Source of the DNA: Thamnidium elegans
Taxonomy: Eukaryota > Mucoromycota > Mucoromycetes > Mucorales > Mucoraceae
Direction: 5' to 3'
Length of the DNA: 64,000 nt
NCBI GenBank assembly: GCA_025201345.1
Contig: JAIXMG010000003.1
Coordinates: 1,364,001-1,428,000 of the forward strand
Shown one piece after another: positions 45,788 to 58,487 of the stretch; the stretch's first letter is position 1, and every line of letters starts with the position of its first letter. The translations under genes were made by a program, and so were the position numbers. The notes below the pieces were generated by a model, which did no database searches, was not told the DNA's origin, and was given only the letters and a program-made list of their open reading frames with translations.

Positions 45788-48700
45788 TTATTTAGAGCCA
45801 TAAAGTCTATCAGCTTGTATAAAGGCTTCTCTAATCATAGATTGTAAACTTTGCTTTTGATGTTCGCTATCTTCTTCATCTTCATACTCTTGGTTCTCAA
45901 TCGCATCACCTTCCTTAGCCGACACACGCTTATCAAGACGTAATTTGATATCTGCCATCTTTAAAATATACTCTTCAACTGAATCTTTTGAGATTAATTT
46001 AATAATCCTCACATCTTTTGTCTGGCCAACACCTAAAAAAAAAATTACATGGTAAATAATTTTATCGTTTTTTTTTTTTTTTTTTTTGTACAATTTTTTT
46101 TTTTTACTTACGATGTGCTCGATCCTCTGCCTGTCTATCGTTTTGAGGATTGAAATCTAAATCATAAAGCACAACAACACTAAAAATTTGATGTTTAGTA
46201 TATATACAAGAGATACCAGAAAAAAGACTTACTTTGCAGAAGTTAAATTAATACCAAAACCACCTGCTTTAGTACTTAATAAAAAGACATCGATAGATTC
46301 ATCCTCGTTAAAGTCATCAATTACATTCTGACGTTCCATAACTTTAGTTTCACCATCTAAACGAACATAAGATACGTTGAGTGTTGACATGACGAGTTCT
46401 AGAATATCCAGCATTCTCGTGAACTGACTAAAAATTAAGACTTTTTCTTTTTTGGCTTTACATTCTGGTAATATAACTTTTAACTTTTCAATCTTTCCGG
46501 AATCCATCCACTCATCGTTTTTTAATTGATGATGTTTAATAGTCTATACATACGCATTGGGTTAGTAAATATATATATTTAGACTTAGAATAACATTTAC
46601 CTTGTTATCTTTACATAATCTATTTAACTCGAAATCAGACATAACAGTCATATCTTCATAAATATATTCTTCAGTGGAATCCCAATACTTTACATCACGC
46701 ATAATTTCTTTTGTCATTTGCCTTAACAAATCATCCGTATACACCTTTCTAAATAGCAATGGATGATCCGCAGCCTTTCTTAAATGTACGATAATATTCG
46801 ACATATTTTCAAACTGAGCATTCATTGCAGATTTTTTCTTTGTCTCTGGTTGCTTATCCAAGGTCTTTTTACTCTTCAAGATAATATCAGAATATAATTG
46901 CTTTTGATTAGGTGTCATTGTACATATTTCAACGATTTGTTTCTTGGAGGGTAAGTCCTTTAATACATCTTGCTTCTTACGTCTCAACACAAAGGGGGTC
47001 ATCATCTTTTTAGCACGCGTGATACGTTCTCTTGATAAAACCTGTACTGCTGTCTCCGTACCTTTACCTGACTGTCCCTTCTTTTCATCCTTGGTAGGCG
47101 CGTTCACTCTAATCTTGAAGATGGATCTTACTTCTTCTTCGTACCGAGCAAAAGTATCTGGCATAATAAAAATCAAGAGTGAAACTAATTCTTGTAAATT
47201 GTTTTGAAGAGGGGTACCAGTAAGTAATAAACGGAAAGGAACCGAGATCTTCATCAAGAACTTGTATCGAGCACTGGTACAGTTTTTAATCATGTGTCCT
47301 TCATCAAGAATCATGGATCGACATTTTAGTTTCTTTAAAAAGGCTCTGTCCTCTGCATTACTGGTAGCGATGTTATATGTTGTGACAATGACTTGATAGT
47401 CCCCTTTATCTTCTATTAACTCGTATCTTTGTTCGTCTCGTTCCTTTATACTGCCATGGTATAATCTAACGGTCAATTTAGGACAAAACCTTTCAAATTC
47501 TCGAAGCCAATTTTCAATTGTAGATGAAGGTACGATAACTAAATGTGGCCCACTTTCTCCCATTTCAAATAATCTTCCCAAAAAACTAATAACTTGAGCT
47601 GTTTTACCTAAACCCATTTCATCTGCTAAAATACCAGAGATGTTTTTGCGGTACAATAACAACATCCAATTGACACCCAAGATTTGATAGTCTTTTAATG
47701 TCATTTCTTCACTGACATATTTAGGTTGTTCAGCAAGATAACCTTCCATAGCGTCGATATATACGGGATCTGATTTATTGACTGTAGGATCTACGTCCAA
47801 ATGCATTAAATGAGTACCTGCCTTTTCATCCGACTTGTCCTCTTCTACTTCTTCGTCGTTATTATCGTTCACGGCATCAGGAGATGCAGTTGTACTTTCA
47901 GTTGTTAAACCTTGCCAGATATTTAAAATATTGCGTAACTTTCCACCCATATTTTCAATCTTTTCGATAATTTGATCTACAGCTGTGTATCCATCCATCA
48001 TTTCTCTGCAAGAGTTAATAAACTTGGCACTGGTACCTTTTGTACTTCTCAACTTGTCTTCTAAATTATCCATATTATCAAACGGTCTCAACTGCTCAAT
48101 AACAATATCAGCAATGGCGGCCTTACAACCTGTAATATCTTGAATTTCCTTTGAAGAAGCAGTATTAAAGAACCTTAATACCAATTTATCTCGTTGCATT
48201 TTAGAAAGTTTTTCACGGTTTAATTGAATGATATCTTCGTCTGTAGGTAATCTCTTACGGAAAGGTTGTGAAGATTTATCTTGTCGATAGAACATGGAGA
48301 TAGCTTGTACTGCACTACCTGTCTCATAAATACCTTGTCGGATCTCTGCAGCGGATTTATCGGGATATAACCTTTGAATACGTTCGATATTTACTTGTTC
48401 GGATTCATCGTCGTATGCTTTATTCATCTTTTCGTTTTGGTCTACGTAAGCTTCATCTTCATCATCACTGGATTCACTATCACTAACAATTTTAGCTCTT
48501 TTAGGTTTTCTAACAGGTACACTATCTTCATTTTTTTCTTCTTCTTCTTCGTCTTCTTCGCTAGAATCTATTATGATTTGTGGTCTAGGCTTACGTTTAC
48601 GTAATACACGAGGAATGTTATCTTGGTCTACTACCATATCGTCAGTTACGGTTGTTGGTGTGTTGAGATCACGAATGGGCGATGGGTTGAATTTAAAATC

Positions 48701-48940
48701 AGCTAAATTTTGAGACAATTTATCAGTTGATGTTGCATTAAGATCTGATTTGGCATAATGAGAAGGAGAGAAATGAGAACCGTTGGTTCGTAAGTTACTG
48801 CTCTTTAAGTCACTCTTGATGATAACTTTAGGTCCAGCAGAGATTGGTTCTGGTTTCTTAGCTGGTGTAAAAAAGGAACTAATTGGTCTTGAATTAGAAG
48901 ATATTAAATACCCTTTTGAAGAAGGTGTTGGTGGTGTCAT
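45788..48940 (-). CDS. FUN30: Fun30/SMARCAD1-type SNF2 chromatin remodeller
   Basis: Four exons on the minus strand: 48940-46601, 46543-46233, 46179-46112 and 46032-45788, giving 987 aa. Order: a disordered N-terminus with a possible PCNA-binding-like stretch (SRPISSFFTP); acidic patches (SSEEDEEEEE); a CUE-type ubiquitin-binding helix set at about 184-218 (ERIQRLYPDKSAAEIRQGIY); a helix-hairpin segment (FFNTASSKEIQDITGCKAAI) typical of SMARCAD1; and the SNF2 ATPase with Walker A ADEMGLGKTAQ at about 439-449 and DEGH box. The helicase C lobe follows with LIFSQFTRMLDILE, STKAGGFGINLTSA and DLDFNPQNDRQAEDRAHRVG. It uses ATP to slide or edit nucleosomes, acting in heterochromatin and DNA end resection. 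It ends with an acidic patch and helical tail. It is divergent from the WD40 gene (364 bp). Confidence 0.95.
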
Positions 48941-49304
48941 TTTTTTTTTTTTTTACTTTTTTTAAAAAAAAAAGGGTAAGAAGGTAGTTTGAAAAAAAAA
49001 AACTTTTTTTTTTAAAATGAAAAATCACGAAAAAATTTTCTTACTCAGAATTCAAAATTTAAGCGCGCATGTGCGCGTATTGAGGGTGCTTCAAGAAGAT
49101 CAATGCAAAAAAAAAAGCCTTTAAGTCAGTGCAAAAAAAAAAAAAAAGAAAACGTCACGAATAAAAAAAACGTGGTAAAGAAAAAAAGGGAGCAAAAAAA
49201 AAAGGACAACAAACAACTCCGCATAAAGTGTGGATCTTTTTTTGTTTTTATATATTTTCCCCCCCTTTTTTTTTTTTTTTCTTACATAAAAAAATTTGTA
49301 GTCA
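48941..49304. other. Bidirectional promoter region between FUN30 and the WD40 gene
   Basis: 364 bp shared by two divergent genes. It has a T15/A10 tract next to FUN30 and an isolated GC-rich alternating purine-pyrimidine block at 49063-49080 (gcgcgcatgtgcgcgtat), which stands out in this AT-rich sequence. Confidence 0.6.
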
Positions 49305-51807
49305 ATGACTAAAGCATTAGATGAATCTCGTTATAAAATAGAACCCATATATTCTAACAGACAACCTATAAATATAAACGTAAGATGGGGCTCCTTTCAG
49401 AGAGAAAAAGAAAAACTAAAAAACTAATTATTTTTGCATAGTCAACACAAACTCGTAAAGATAACAACAAAAAACCATAAATAAAATGTATTTTATTGAC
49501 TGTATTATCCTCTAGAATCAAGACCACCATCACAGGATCTATCATTTAGTAATAAAGGCAAAGTATACAAAAAAGGAACGTGATATTATGCTGTAAAAAA
49601 AAAATAACAAATAAAAAAAACAGATTCACAAAGTATATTCTTATGTGACGAAGATAGTGTATCTCAGTACTCCATTGATGGATACCATGGTGATATAAAC
49701 GACGATTCAACCGAGAAACCACATTCAATGTAAGAAAATCTATATTATATTATATTTCAACCCCACTCAAAGCAGTTCTATTTTTGGACATAGAAAACAA
49801 AAAAAAAGCTTTTTTGAGCGAATCGGTTTAAAAAAGAAACCACAGCCACATTATGCCACAAGTGTATCAGACGTCTTGGAAGAACAACCGCAATTATCTG
49901 ATGAGGAAGAAGATGATGATGATGAAGAAGAGGAAGAAAGCTGTTCTTCTATTTCTTCTGAAGAAGATGAGCCTGTACCTCAAATCAGTGTTTCTTCGCC
50001 TACTACTAGTTTAAACTCTGTATTACCGTCATATAATAGTCATGATAGCAAATATATAAAGACAAAAACCAAACATAAAAAATACAATCAAGAGTTTTCT
50101 CGACTTATTTTAGCACAAACGATTCAAACATCAGATACAGATTATCAACAACGTAGAATGTCATTTGATTCTTCTATGGAACCAAGTCCGCATCATCCTT
50201 ACGGTGCTATATGGTCGATACGGTTCAGTAAAGACGGAAAATATTTTGCTTCTGCTGGTCAAAGCTGCGTTATTCTGTTATGGAAAGTATTACAAAATCA
50301 ACAGACTGAAGAGTCAATTAAGGTGCTTGATGAAACTCCTTTTATGGAGTACAAAGGACATAAAGCTGATATTTTAGACCTTGCTTGGTCAAAGGTAAAT
50401 TATTATTTTTTTAACTGTTTTATATTACTCTATTAATGCATATTTTTTATGTTTCAAGAATAATTTTTTACTTTCTAGTTCTATGGATAATACAGTGAGG
50501 TAAATAAAAATATGAAAGCCTAGTTTTATTACTTATTAAACCGTTTTGTTAGATTGTGGCATACCTCACAAAAAGATTGTTTATGTGTATTTCAACACTT
50601 GAACTTTGTCACATCTATAGATTTTCATCCAAAAGTAAGACCCACTTGTAAAAAAAAAAAAAAAAAAAAGGCTTTCTCCCGACTTCAAAAAATAATATAT
50701 TTTTTTTAGGATGATCGATTCTTTTTATCAGGATCAATGGATGGTAGAATCAGAATCTGGAGTATCCCCGAAAAGCGAGTAGCATTTTGGAACGAGATCC
50801 CCGACACCAAATACGTAACTGCTGTAGGTTTTACACTGGACGGTAAAACCGTAATTGCTGGATCACACGACGGCCACTGTTACTTTTTCGAAACCCAAAG
50901 TTTAAAATACAATACCCAAATCTCAGTCATGAACGATACCTCCAGCAACCGAAACTCATCTTCAAAAAAAGGACCCAAAATTACAGGAATAGAAGTCATG
51001 CCTGGGTTACCACCTGGCGACGAAAAGATTTTGATCACCAGTAACGATTCGCGCGTTAGGCTGTATAATATGAAGGATAAAAGTTTAATGTTCAAGTATA
51101 AAGGAGTTGAAAATACTTGTTTACAGATTAAAGCAACGTTTAGTGATGATGGAAGGTATATTATTAGTGGATCAGAGGATTGCCATACGTTTATTTGGCG
51201 TACAGAACAATCGAGTGTATCGTCCCCTTTACATCATTTACAAGAGACGAGAACAAAGGCCATGTCTGCGTTAGGACATGTAGGCGAATCAACACTAAGT
51301 GGGTTTCATAGCTTTGATAGTAATCATTCTTCACCTCAGCAACAGACCAGGATTTCAAAATGGTTAAAGAGAAGAGGTGCGGATGATCACCATTCAAGTA
51401 ACAAAATTAGAAGTCGAACAGAGTACTTTGAATCGCATGATCATATCGTTACTACGTCTATCTTTGCACCGACAAAGACCAGACAGCATATAGCTAAATC
51501 TAAACAGGATATCATTTATAATCGAACGCCACTAAATTCTAGACGTATGTCGTCAGCAAGTAGTGCAGGATCTTCTAATTCTTTTTTTAGCAATCCAGAA
51601 GAAGAAGTGTACGCTGATGGGCATATTATTATTACTGCTGATTACAGAGGAATAATTAAAGTTTGGCGTATTGATTCAGGGTCACAATCTATCCCCATTG
51701 AACCACAGTCTGAATTCATTGCGAACTCTTCTGCTTCTATAAAATCAATACCGTCTTCTCCGAAAGTACGTAGAAACTTTGGTGGATTATTTAGTAGTCG
51801 CAAATAA
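49305..51807 (+). CDS. WD40 protein of the WDR44 / yeast YMR102C-DGR2 type
   Basis: Exons 49305-49379, 49516-49579, 49624-49729, 49773-50394, 50459-50499, 50553-50634 and 50710-51807 give 695 aa. The first two exon ends are the choice that keeps one open frame. The N-terminus is disordered, with a basic patch (GHRKQKKSFFERIGLKKKP) and an acidic run (EEEDDDDEEEEEE). WD40 blades follow: PYGAIWSIRFSKDGKYFASA, KGHKADILDLAWSK, LLSSSMDNTVRLWHT, FVTSIDFHPKDDRFFLSGS, DGRIRIWSIPEKRVAFW, KYVTAVGFTLDGKTVIAGSH and YIISGSEDCHTFIW. A last blade (IIITADYRGIIKVWRI) comes after a long Ser-rich insert. Mammalian WDR44 binds GTP-Rab11 at recycling endosomes; the fungal role is less clear. The long phosphosite-rich insert between the last blades is typical of this family in fungi. 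Confidence 0.88.
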
Positions 51808-51968
51808 AATAAAAAAATAAAAAAAAAAAAAACTATTTATCTTTTTTTTATTTGTTTGAAAAGGGAGAGAAAAAAAGTGTTTATTTTTAAAAATACAAAA
51901 AGCGTGTGTGTGCGTGTGTGTGAGAAGGAGAAAAGAAAAGAAAAGAAAAATATTACAAAATAGATGGT

Positions 51969-53490
51969 TTACTGACACAACATAGCAATCAAAGCACCAC
52001 CAACACTACCACCTTCAGAAGCGACCTCAAGATTAATTCTAGCGCTAATTTCTTTACCGTACCATTCATCCAAAGCACGTCTAACACGTAAATCCATATG
52101 AGGATAGAATTCATAAGTGGATCCATTAATACCAACCACGATCTCATTATCCTTATTATCTAAAAGTGCTTGTTGATCAAGCAAAGAAATAATGGAGACG
52201 GCAGCCAAAGAAGCGGAACGGGTGGATACAATACGACAAATACGGGTAAGAATAGCGATATCACTGACAGTAGGGGTATTTACACAATTAAAGTTGGACA
52301 AGACTTCAAGAGACTTGGCACGTTTAGGATCATCATCGTTTTCTAAAGTACTCATATACATGGTAGGGAAAGACCAAGCTTCACCAAAGCCTTCAGGTAC
52401 TTGACCTTCAAATAAGACATCGGCTTTAATAAAGTCCATGGCAGCAAGGCGAGTGAGCTCGCCCATATAAGCACCTGATAACATCTTTTCGTACAATTGA
52501 AATTTAGGTTGGTTGTGAGAGAGATCTAATTCGATATCGTACTTGTTTAAAGGTAAATAAGCATCAGTGCCAAAGATATCAATTTCTGTGTTGATTAACA
52601 TCTCAGTATTGACAGGGTACTTGTCACGGATACTTTGGTCAAGTTTGGTAATGTTTTGAATCTTTTCGGGGTATGCCGCATTGATACCGGTAGCAAAGAT
52701 AAGACCGATACGACATGCTGGGTTGGTATAACCGTGGGCAACAAGTGTACCAACTGTATCATTTAAGATAGCTGTGACCTTTACATTCAAACCCTTTTAA
52801 AAAGAAAAAGAGTGTGTTATTATCAACTCCTTTTTAACATACTACAAAAAAAAAAAAAAAAAAAAAAAAAAAACTTACTTTGCGGCTGAAAGCATCATGG
52901 AACATATCAGCAAGATCATTACCTTCTGTGTTTTGAAGAGTAAACCCTTTACCCATTCTAAGGATAGTGCCACGGTCAACACCAGTTTGACTAAATATAG
53001 TAATTAATTTTTTTGTTTCTGTTAATTCATTGGTACTAAACACTTACTCGACAGGGAAACTCCAACAGACACCTAAAGAAAGAGCCTCTTTGCCTTGAAC
53101 TTGAGCTTCAGAAAAGAGATGCTTTGCCTCAACAGTAATGAGTTCGTTGATGGCATCGGCGATCCAGTCAAAGAAGACAGAACCCTCGCCAGTTTTTAAC
53201 TCAACTGAAGGACGACGCTTTAATTCATGAACACTAGCCTTACCAGCACCCTTTAATTCAACAGCAGCTACACGCAAGTTGGTACCTCCTAAATCCAAAG
53301 AAAGGAAGGAACCAGTTTCATTACCAGTAGGCATCTTGGTTACAAATGAAGGAATCATAGTTGCTAAACCTTTAGAAGGTGTCTTTAAACCAGTCTTGTA
53401 TTCTTGGTTGAAACCATTGACAATAGGTTCAAGTTGTTGTTTAGAAAGTAAGAATTCTTTTTCAAGTGTTTGAAAGATAGCGTCAGTCAT
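51969..53490 (-). CDS. Hexokinase
   Basis: Three exons on the minus strand: 53490-53048, 52990-52879 and 52793-51969, giving 459 aa, normal for fungal hexokinase/glucokinase. The phosphate-1 loop SLDLGGTNLRV is at about 64-74. The sugar-binding segment SLGVCWSFPVDQTGVDRG joins across the first intron. LNDTVGTLVAHGY contains the catalytic Asp, CRIGLIFATGINAAY is the phosphate-2 region, and NTEIDIFG, GAYMGELTRL and GINGSTYEFYP match the remaining glucose and adenosine sites. It phosphorylates glucose (and probably fructose or mannose) with ATP in the cytosol, the first step of glycolysis. The C-terminus VASEGGSVGGALIAMLCQ is typical. Codon bias is high. The gene is tail to tail with the WD40 gene, 161 bp apart. 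Confidence 0.95.
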
Positions 53491-56400
53491 TTTTGTATAT
53501 GTATAAAAAAAAAGAAAAAAGGGTTTTTTTTTTTGGTTTTTTTTTTAAAAAAAAACCCTTTTTAAATAAATGAAACCGCTAGTTTTTTTTTATAGTTAGA
53601 GCCAATTAAGCTTACTCGGGGAAATTTCTATTTTAACCCTGGAGGAGAACCCTGTTCATGGTTACTTTTTGCCTGAGTTTGTAAGTTTTAGACCCTGATT
53701 AAAAACATCATTGGCTGGTACTGAAGTGTTATGTAATAAAAATCTATTGTTGACAACGGGCCCCTTTTTGCTTACAAAATACCTGGGAGAAACCCTTTAT
53801 TTCGGAGAAGTTTTTACTGCCCCTCTTTACTAAATATATATATATATATTTTTGTTTGTCTATTTCTTTACCTTCAGGGTTTTTTCTATCATTTTTATGA
53901 TTTCCTTCTTTTTTTTTTTTTGCTCACGCTCACTTTTCCCGTAAAAAAAAAAAAAAATGAACGAATTATATTGCTTGGTTTTATTACACAATATTTCTAC
54001 CCTTTTTTTCGTTCTCATCGGAACACAATATTAAGACATTACTTCTTCTTTTTCTATACAATATTTTAAACGAAAAAAAAAAAGGACTTTCCCAGCAAAG
54101 ACCTTACTACTGACCCGAGGAATGGGTACTAAGGTTACTTAAAGATGATGCGACTTTAGTTATCCTTCTGTCGCCTTTTCAAAACTATTTGAGGGGGGTT
54201 TCGCAAGCGCCTAACAAAAAACTACTCTTTTTTTTATGTTCTGCCTATGATCAGGCACGCTTTAATCTTCCATCTATCGTTATCTTTTGGAGATGAACAT
54301 CTTCACCAATCTCTCTTGGTGATCTATCTGAACTATTGGAATGAGCATTTTTCCGGACGTAATCGGTGTTGCTGCATTTATTTGCTGAGTATATATCTCT
54401 AACTGTTTTTGGATCATTGCAGGGCGCTAAACAAACACGCCATATTCGCTCTCTTTTTTTTTATTTGTATTTCGGCCCTTAAAGCAAAATATGTGATGCT
54501 GCGTAAGATGGAATCGTTTAAATACTCAATTAGCTGTATCTAGATAAAGCTCGAATGATCATAGGCGAGCGAGTAGTTTTGGGGGTAACTTGATTGCTAA
54601 AGTTTATAGATCTATATATGACTTATTGAGTTGATTGTAGAAAAAGAAAGCGACGCGGAAACTACCCGGAGAGCATGCCAAAGTTTACTTGGAATGAAAA
54701 AATTTAGCGCTAATGCTCAACCTCGTATTGATAGGCCTCGTAGCTCGTGAATATGACAGCCGCTCGTGATTTTAACCAAAAATTTGAGTCCCAAGAAAGG
54801 ATCGCGTCGTTTTAAGAAAGTATACAAAGGAAAGCCAAAGGTAAAACAATTGGTGATTCAGACCTAGTGTTGTGCTAGCTGGTGATGATGTTTTGAACGC
54901 CTGATATTTTTGTAGAAACTATTTGATCAGAATAGAGAGATTGTCCCAGTTTATGGAAGTTGACTAGAGCATTAGAAGCTGAATAATACACCAGTACTGG
55001 TTTCGATAGCTCTTCAGAGGAAATTAAAAGAAACATCATCATCAATATATGCCGTGAATTTGAGAGAGGAGTTACAGTTAATAGCTAATCCGTAGGTTCG
55101 GCAGGCATTAGTAAAGAAAAACCAGGTAGGTAAGATTCTTGTAAAGTACTATGAAGTAAAGGCTCAAAATCCAAAACTAAATAAAGTACGGCCTTATTTT
55201 ATACCACGATGCTATGGATAGGAAGCCATTCGCACTAATAACGAACTTTGTATCGAAAACATGATAATCGATGTAATTAATCAACTGTAAAGGATATCCA
55301 AAACCAGGAAGAGCTGCACGTGGATAAGCTAGATGAACTCTTTTTTCCTAGTCCATTACTTGAGGAGTACCGAGGCAGAAAAAAATTACTCACAATTCAG
55401 CGAGCAGTTAGCGAATTCGTTATTTATTTATTTTCTATCAATAGAGTAATGAATTTATTATTTTTTCATGAATGGGGTAAATAAAAGGATTATTTACTTT
55501 GTCTATTTACTGAACAAACCCATAATACAAAAACTTCTTTTTTTTTTACAGTTAGGGTCAATAGAATTACAGTATTTTGGTGTTTGATTGATAAGAAAGC
55601 ATGTTTTTCTTTTTCTTATTAACATTTTCGTGGTATCATGAGTATATCTTACTTTCACGGTACACCTGCCAAAAAATGGCGGTTAGTAAATGCCATGTAT
55701 GGCTACGACTTGCACCTGTCTTTTAGTTCCTCCTTTAAACTCTTAATTATCGTAAAAAGAGATTTAAATAGCGTGAGGAATTCTTGATACACGGTCGATC
55801 CAAAAAAAAAGTGTGGGGGGGAGGGAAATATGTCTAATTTGTACTACTTCCCCTTTTTTTTTGCATGATTTGTTTACAATACTAGTAAACCTCATTAAAA
55901 ATACTATGTTTGGCTATTATTTGGAAGATATATATAAATCGTAATAGATTATAGTTAAAAAGAAAGAGCATTAATACGTAGAATTCATGTAAAAAACTAT
56001 CAGTTTTTTTTTTTTTCAACTGGCTTGGTCTTACTGCAGTAACGCTTTAAATTTAAGACCATTGGAGGTTAAATAAATAAAAGTAAGCTTGCAAAAAAAT
56101 ACATAAAGTGTCATTATATCTGTAACAAAATAGGGGGGTTACTTGTTAAAAGATGACTGTAAAAAGTAAAAGTCCAAGTTGACGGTTTTTTCAAAGCGCA
56201 TGATTTTCTGGTTTTTTTTTTCTTTAAGGTAGGTGGTAAGTATACCGGTCCGGGCATTTTTTTTTTTTTTTTTGGGTACATAGATATAAACCTCCTCGTG
56301 GTTACCCTTGTCTACTTTCTTAGGAAACACCAATGTGTATCTCTATATATTTAATGAAAATGAAAAAAAAGCTTACAATAAAAAAAAGAAAAAGTCTACA

Positions 56401-58487
56401 ATGAAAATAAAAGCGTTGTTTTGGGAGCAGAATGTATACTCAATCGAATATGAGAATTTTGACAGAATGATAATAAGTAGCTAATGCATAAGGATTTCAA
56501 CTTTTTCAGCTGTCTATATCCGCTACGAGTAATAAGTGAGTGGTTATCAATTACCGTTACTCTTTGATGCTCACTCCGAGTGATAATTGGGACAGAAACT
56601 CACTTCTAGTTTAATATATTGTTAAGTTTTATTTAATCTGTATCGTGTTAAATAATAGGTGCTAGTATATTCATCGATAATTTCATGATCAATAATTTAG
56701 CACACTTTGATTATTTACTCTTGGACAATTAGCGTGTTATAAAGTTGATGCATTGAATATATAAAGAGCCAGTATACGATTATTGCATAGCCTTCATTAC
56801 AGGAGATCATAAGAATGATAAGATACATTCCACGGCAATTACTATTTGGATATCGCATATACCTGCAAGCAACAAGGGTCATTTTAGAAAAAGGTGTATC
56901 TTCAATTATTTGACGCCCAATAGTCGAGATAATGTTGAGAAACAATAAGTAAGACAGTGGGTGAAAATAGATATGAATTATACTAGCGAGCTTCTATAGA
57001 TGAGGCCGCTTTTCACAGCCTCTACGAGTAATCAACGGAAGGTCCTCATACTATAATGAAGAAGGTGCTGAGGGTCAAAGTGGAATAATTTTTGGTGCAA
57101 TTCCACATCTTGGTACGAAGGTCGACAGCAGTACTCTTCCAAAAGGGGGGAAAGAAAAATGATCGGCAGCAACAAAGGCGGAACGAACGAACGAGCTCAT
57201 TACTGTGAATTTGTCAAGGACCATTTCAGTGTTATGTGATCATCGATTCACACATGTAGTGACGTTTAAAAACATGAGTGCGTGATTTATATATCACTAT
57301 AAAATTCTTCCTTTGTCAACAAACAATGCTTCGGATAAAAAAATTAAAATTAACTTACCATGGCCCATGGTATTGTCAGGCATAATGTTCAGCCACTCGA
57401 TAATTGTATGTACTGTAGTACATAACCATACTTGCTTTGTTTAATAATGCTATTTTCTTTTGTAGCAGCTCTGTCGGCCAAAGTACCGCTAAGACGAAGT
57501 AAGTAGATGTTAGGGTTAAACTATGAGACTTTTAATCCAACACTTGATTAGTAGGAAACTCTGGAATTTTTTTTTTTTATGGGAAATATTAACCAGAATT
57601 AAAACGGTTTCTTTTATAACAAATAAACCAGGAGTTAGGGAGAGAAGATAACGTTTGTTGTCGTAAACTTGGATGAGAAGATTGACGGGTGAAGATTTTT
57701 TTATTTTTTTTACCAAGAGTACCATGAATTACCATATTGATAAAAACCCATCATAATAAGCACTTTGAATATCACTTGTACGAAAGCGTGTATAAATAGG
57801 AATAAGTAAAAAAATAAAATGGAAGAAGTTAAAAAATAAAAGGAGAATGGTGTGTGTGTGGGGGGACATTCGTCTAGTCTGGTGATGCTTTTTTTTTTTT
57901 TTTTGTCAGCAGGGTTTTTATATTTTCAAAAACTAAATGATAGTGTTTTAAAAAGAAAACCCCGTAATACAAACTAAGGGAGAGGGCATAAAGTACTTGA
58001 AATATTTCTATATCAAGTGAAGGAATAAATATGCAACAGTAAAGCACGTGATTGTCCGGTCAAAAAGTGTTAACCGGAGTTTACTCTTCCCCTATCGCAC
58101 CCCCCAAGCTTTTTTTTAGGTTTGTGAGTTAGAGGCCCCCAAAGGGTAATAGTAAAAAGGAGGGATTGTGGCAGAATGGATGAATCTCTCTCTTTGCTGT
58201 GCGTATTAAAACGTAAGGATATAACATCCTTTTAATGAAAAGGATAGGGACGATGGATTCGGCAATAGATTATTATTTTCTCTTTTTTTTTTTATAGTAG
58301 AGATGGATGTAATACGATATCACAAAAAAAAAAAAAAAAATATTATGAATGAACCAAAATATAATCTCGAATTTGAAAAAAAAAAAAAAAAAAAAAGAGA
58401 AATAATAATTTATTTTGTCAATCATCATCAATTATTCAATTTAACTCATCTTTTTTTCTTCAATACATTAGACTCTATTAATTAAAT
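53491..58487. other. Five-kilobase gene desert between hexokinase and RPL17
   Basis: Apart from the decayed gene at 54784-55290, I see only AT-rich sequence. It includes a T10/A9 palindrome at 53537-53555, a TA run at 53833-53850 and many T or A tracts. A 57054-57160 stretch (containing NEEGAEGQSGIIFGAIPH in one frame) is short and isolated. The final 200 bp are the RPL17 promoter and a CT-rich leader. Confidence 0.5.
54784..55290 (+). pseudogene. Decayed gene with several in-frame stops
   Basis: Protein-like pieces lie in order. First comes LSPKKGSRRFKKVYKGKPK (54784-54840), ending at a GTAAAA that could be a donor. Next is PSVVLAGDDVLNA (54863-54901), then a frame from about 54986 containing TPVLVSIALQRKLKETSSS, YAVNLREELQLIANP, stop (TAG 55093), VRQALVKKNQVGKILVKYYE, VKAQNPKLNKVRPYFIPRCY, stop (TAG 55219) and EAIRTNNELCIENMIIDVIN to a TAA at 55288. 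This clean single frame with two internal TAGs over 90 codons is a dead gene, not chance. The RRFKKVYKGKPK plus PSVVLAGDD arrangement recalls TnpB/Fanzor-like proteins of Mucorales, but this is from memory and weak. Confidence 0.5.

Noticed and set aside
58165..58275. Stretch with tggcagaatggat and ggattcggcaat that looks like tRNA D and T arms
   Set aside because: I could not form an acceptor stem or a valid anticodon arm; spacing is wrong for a tRNA.
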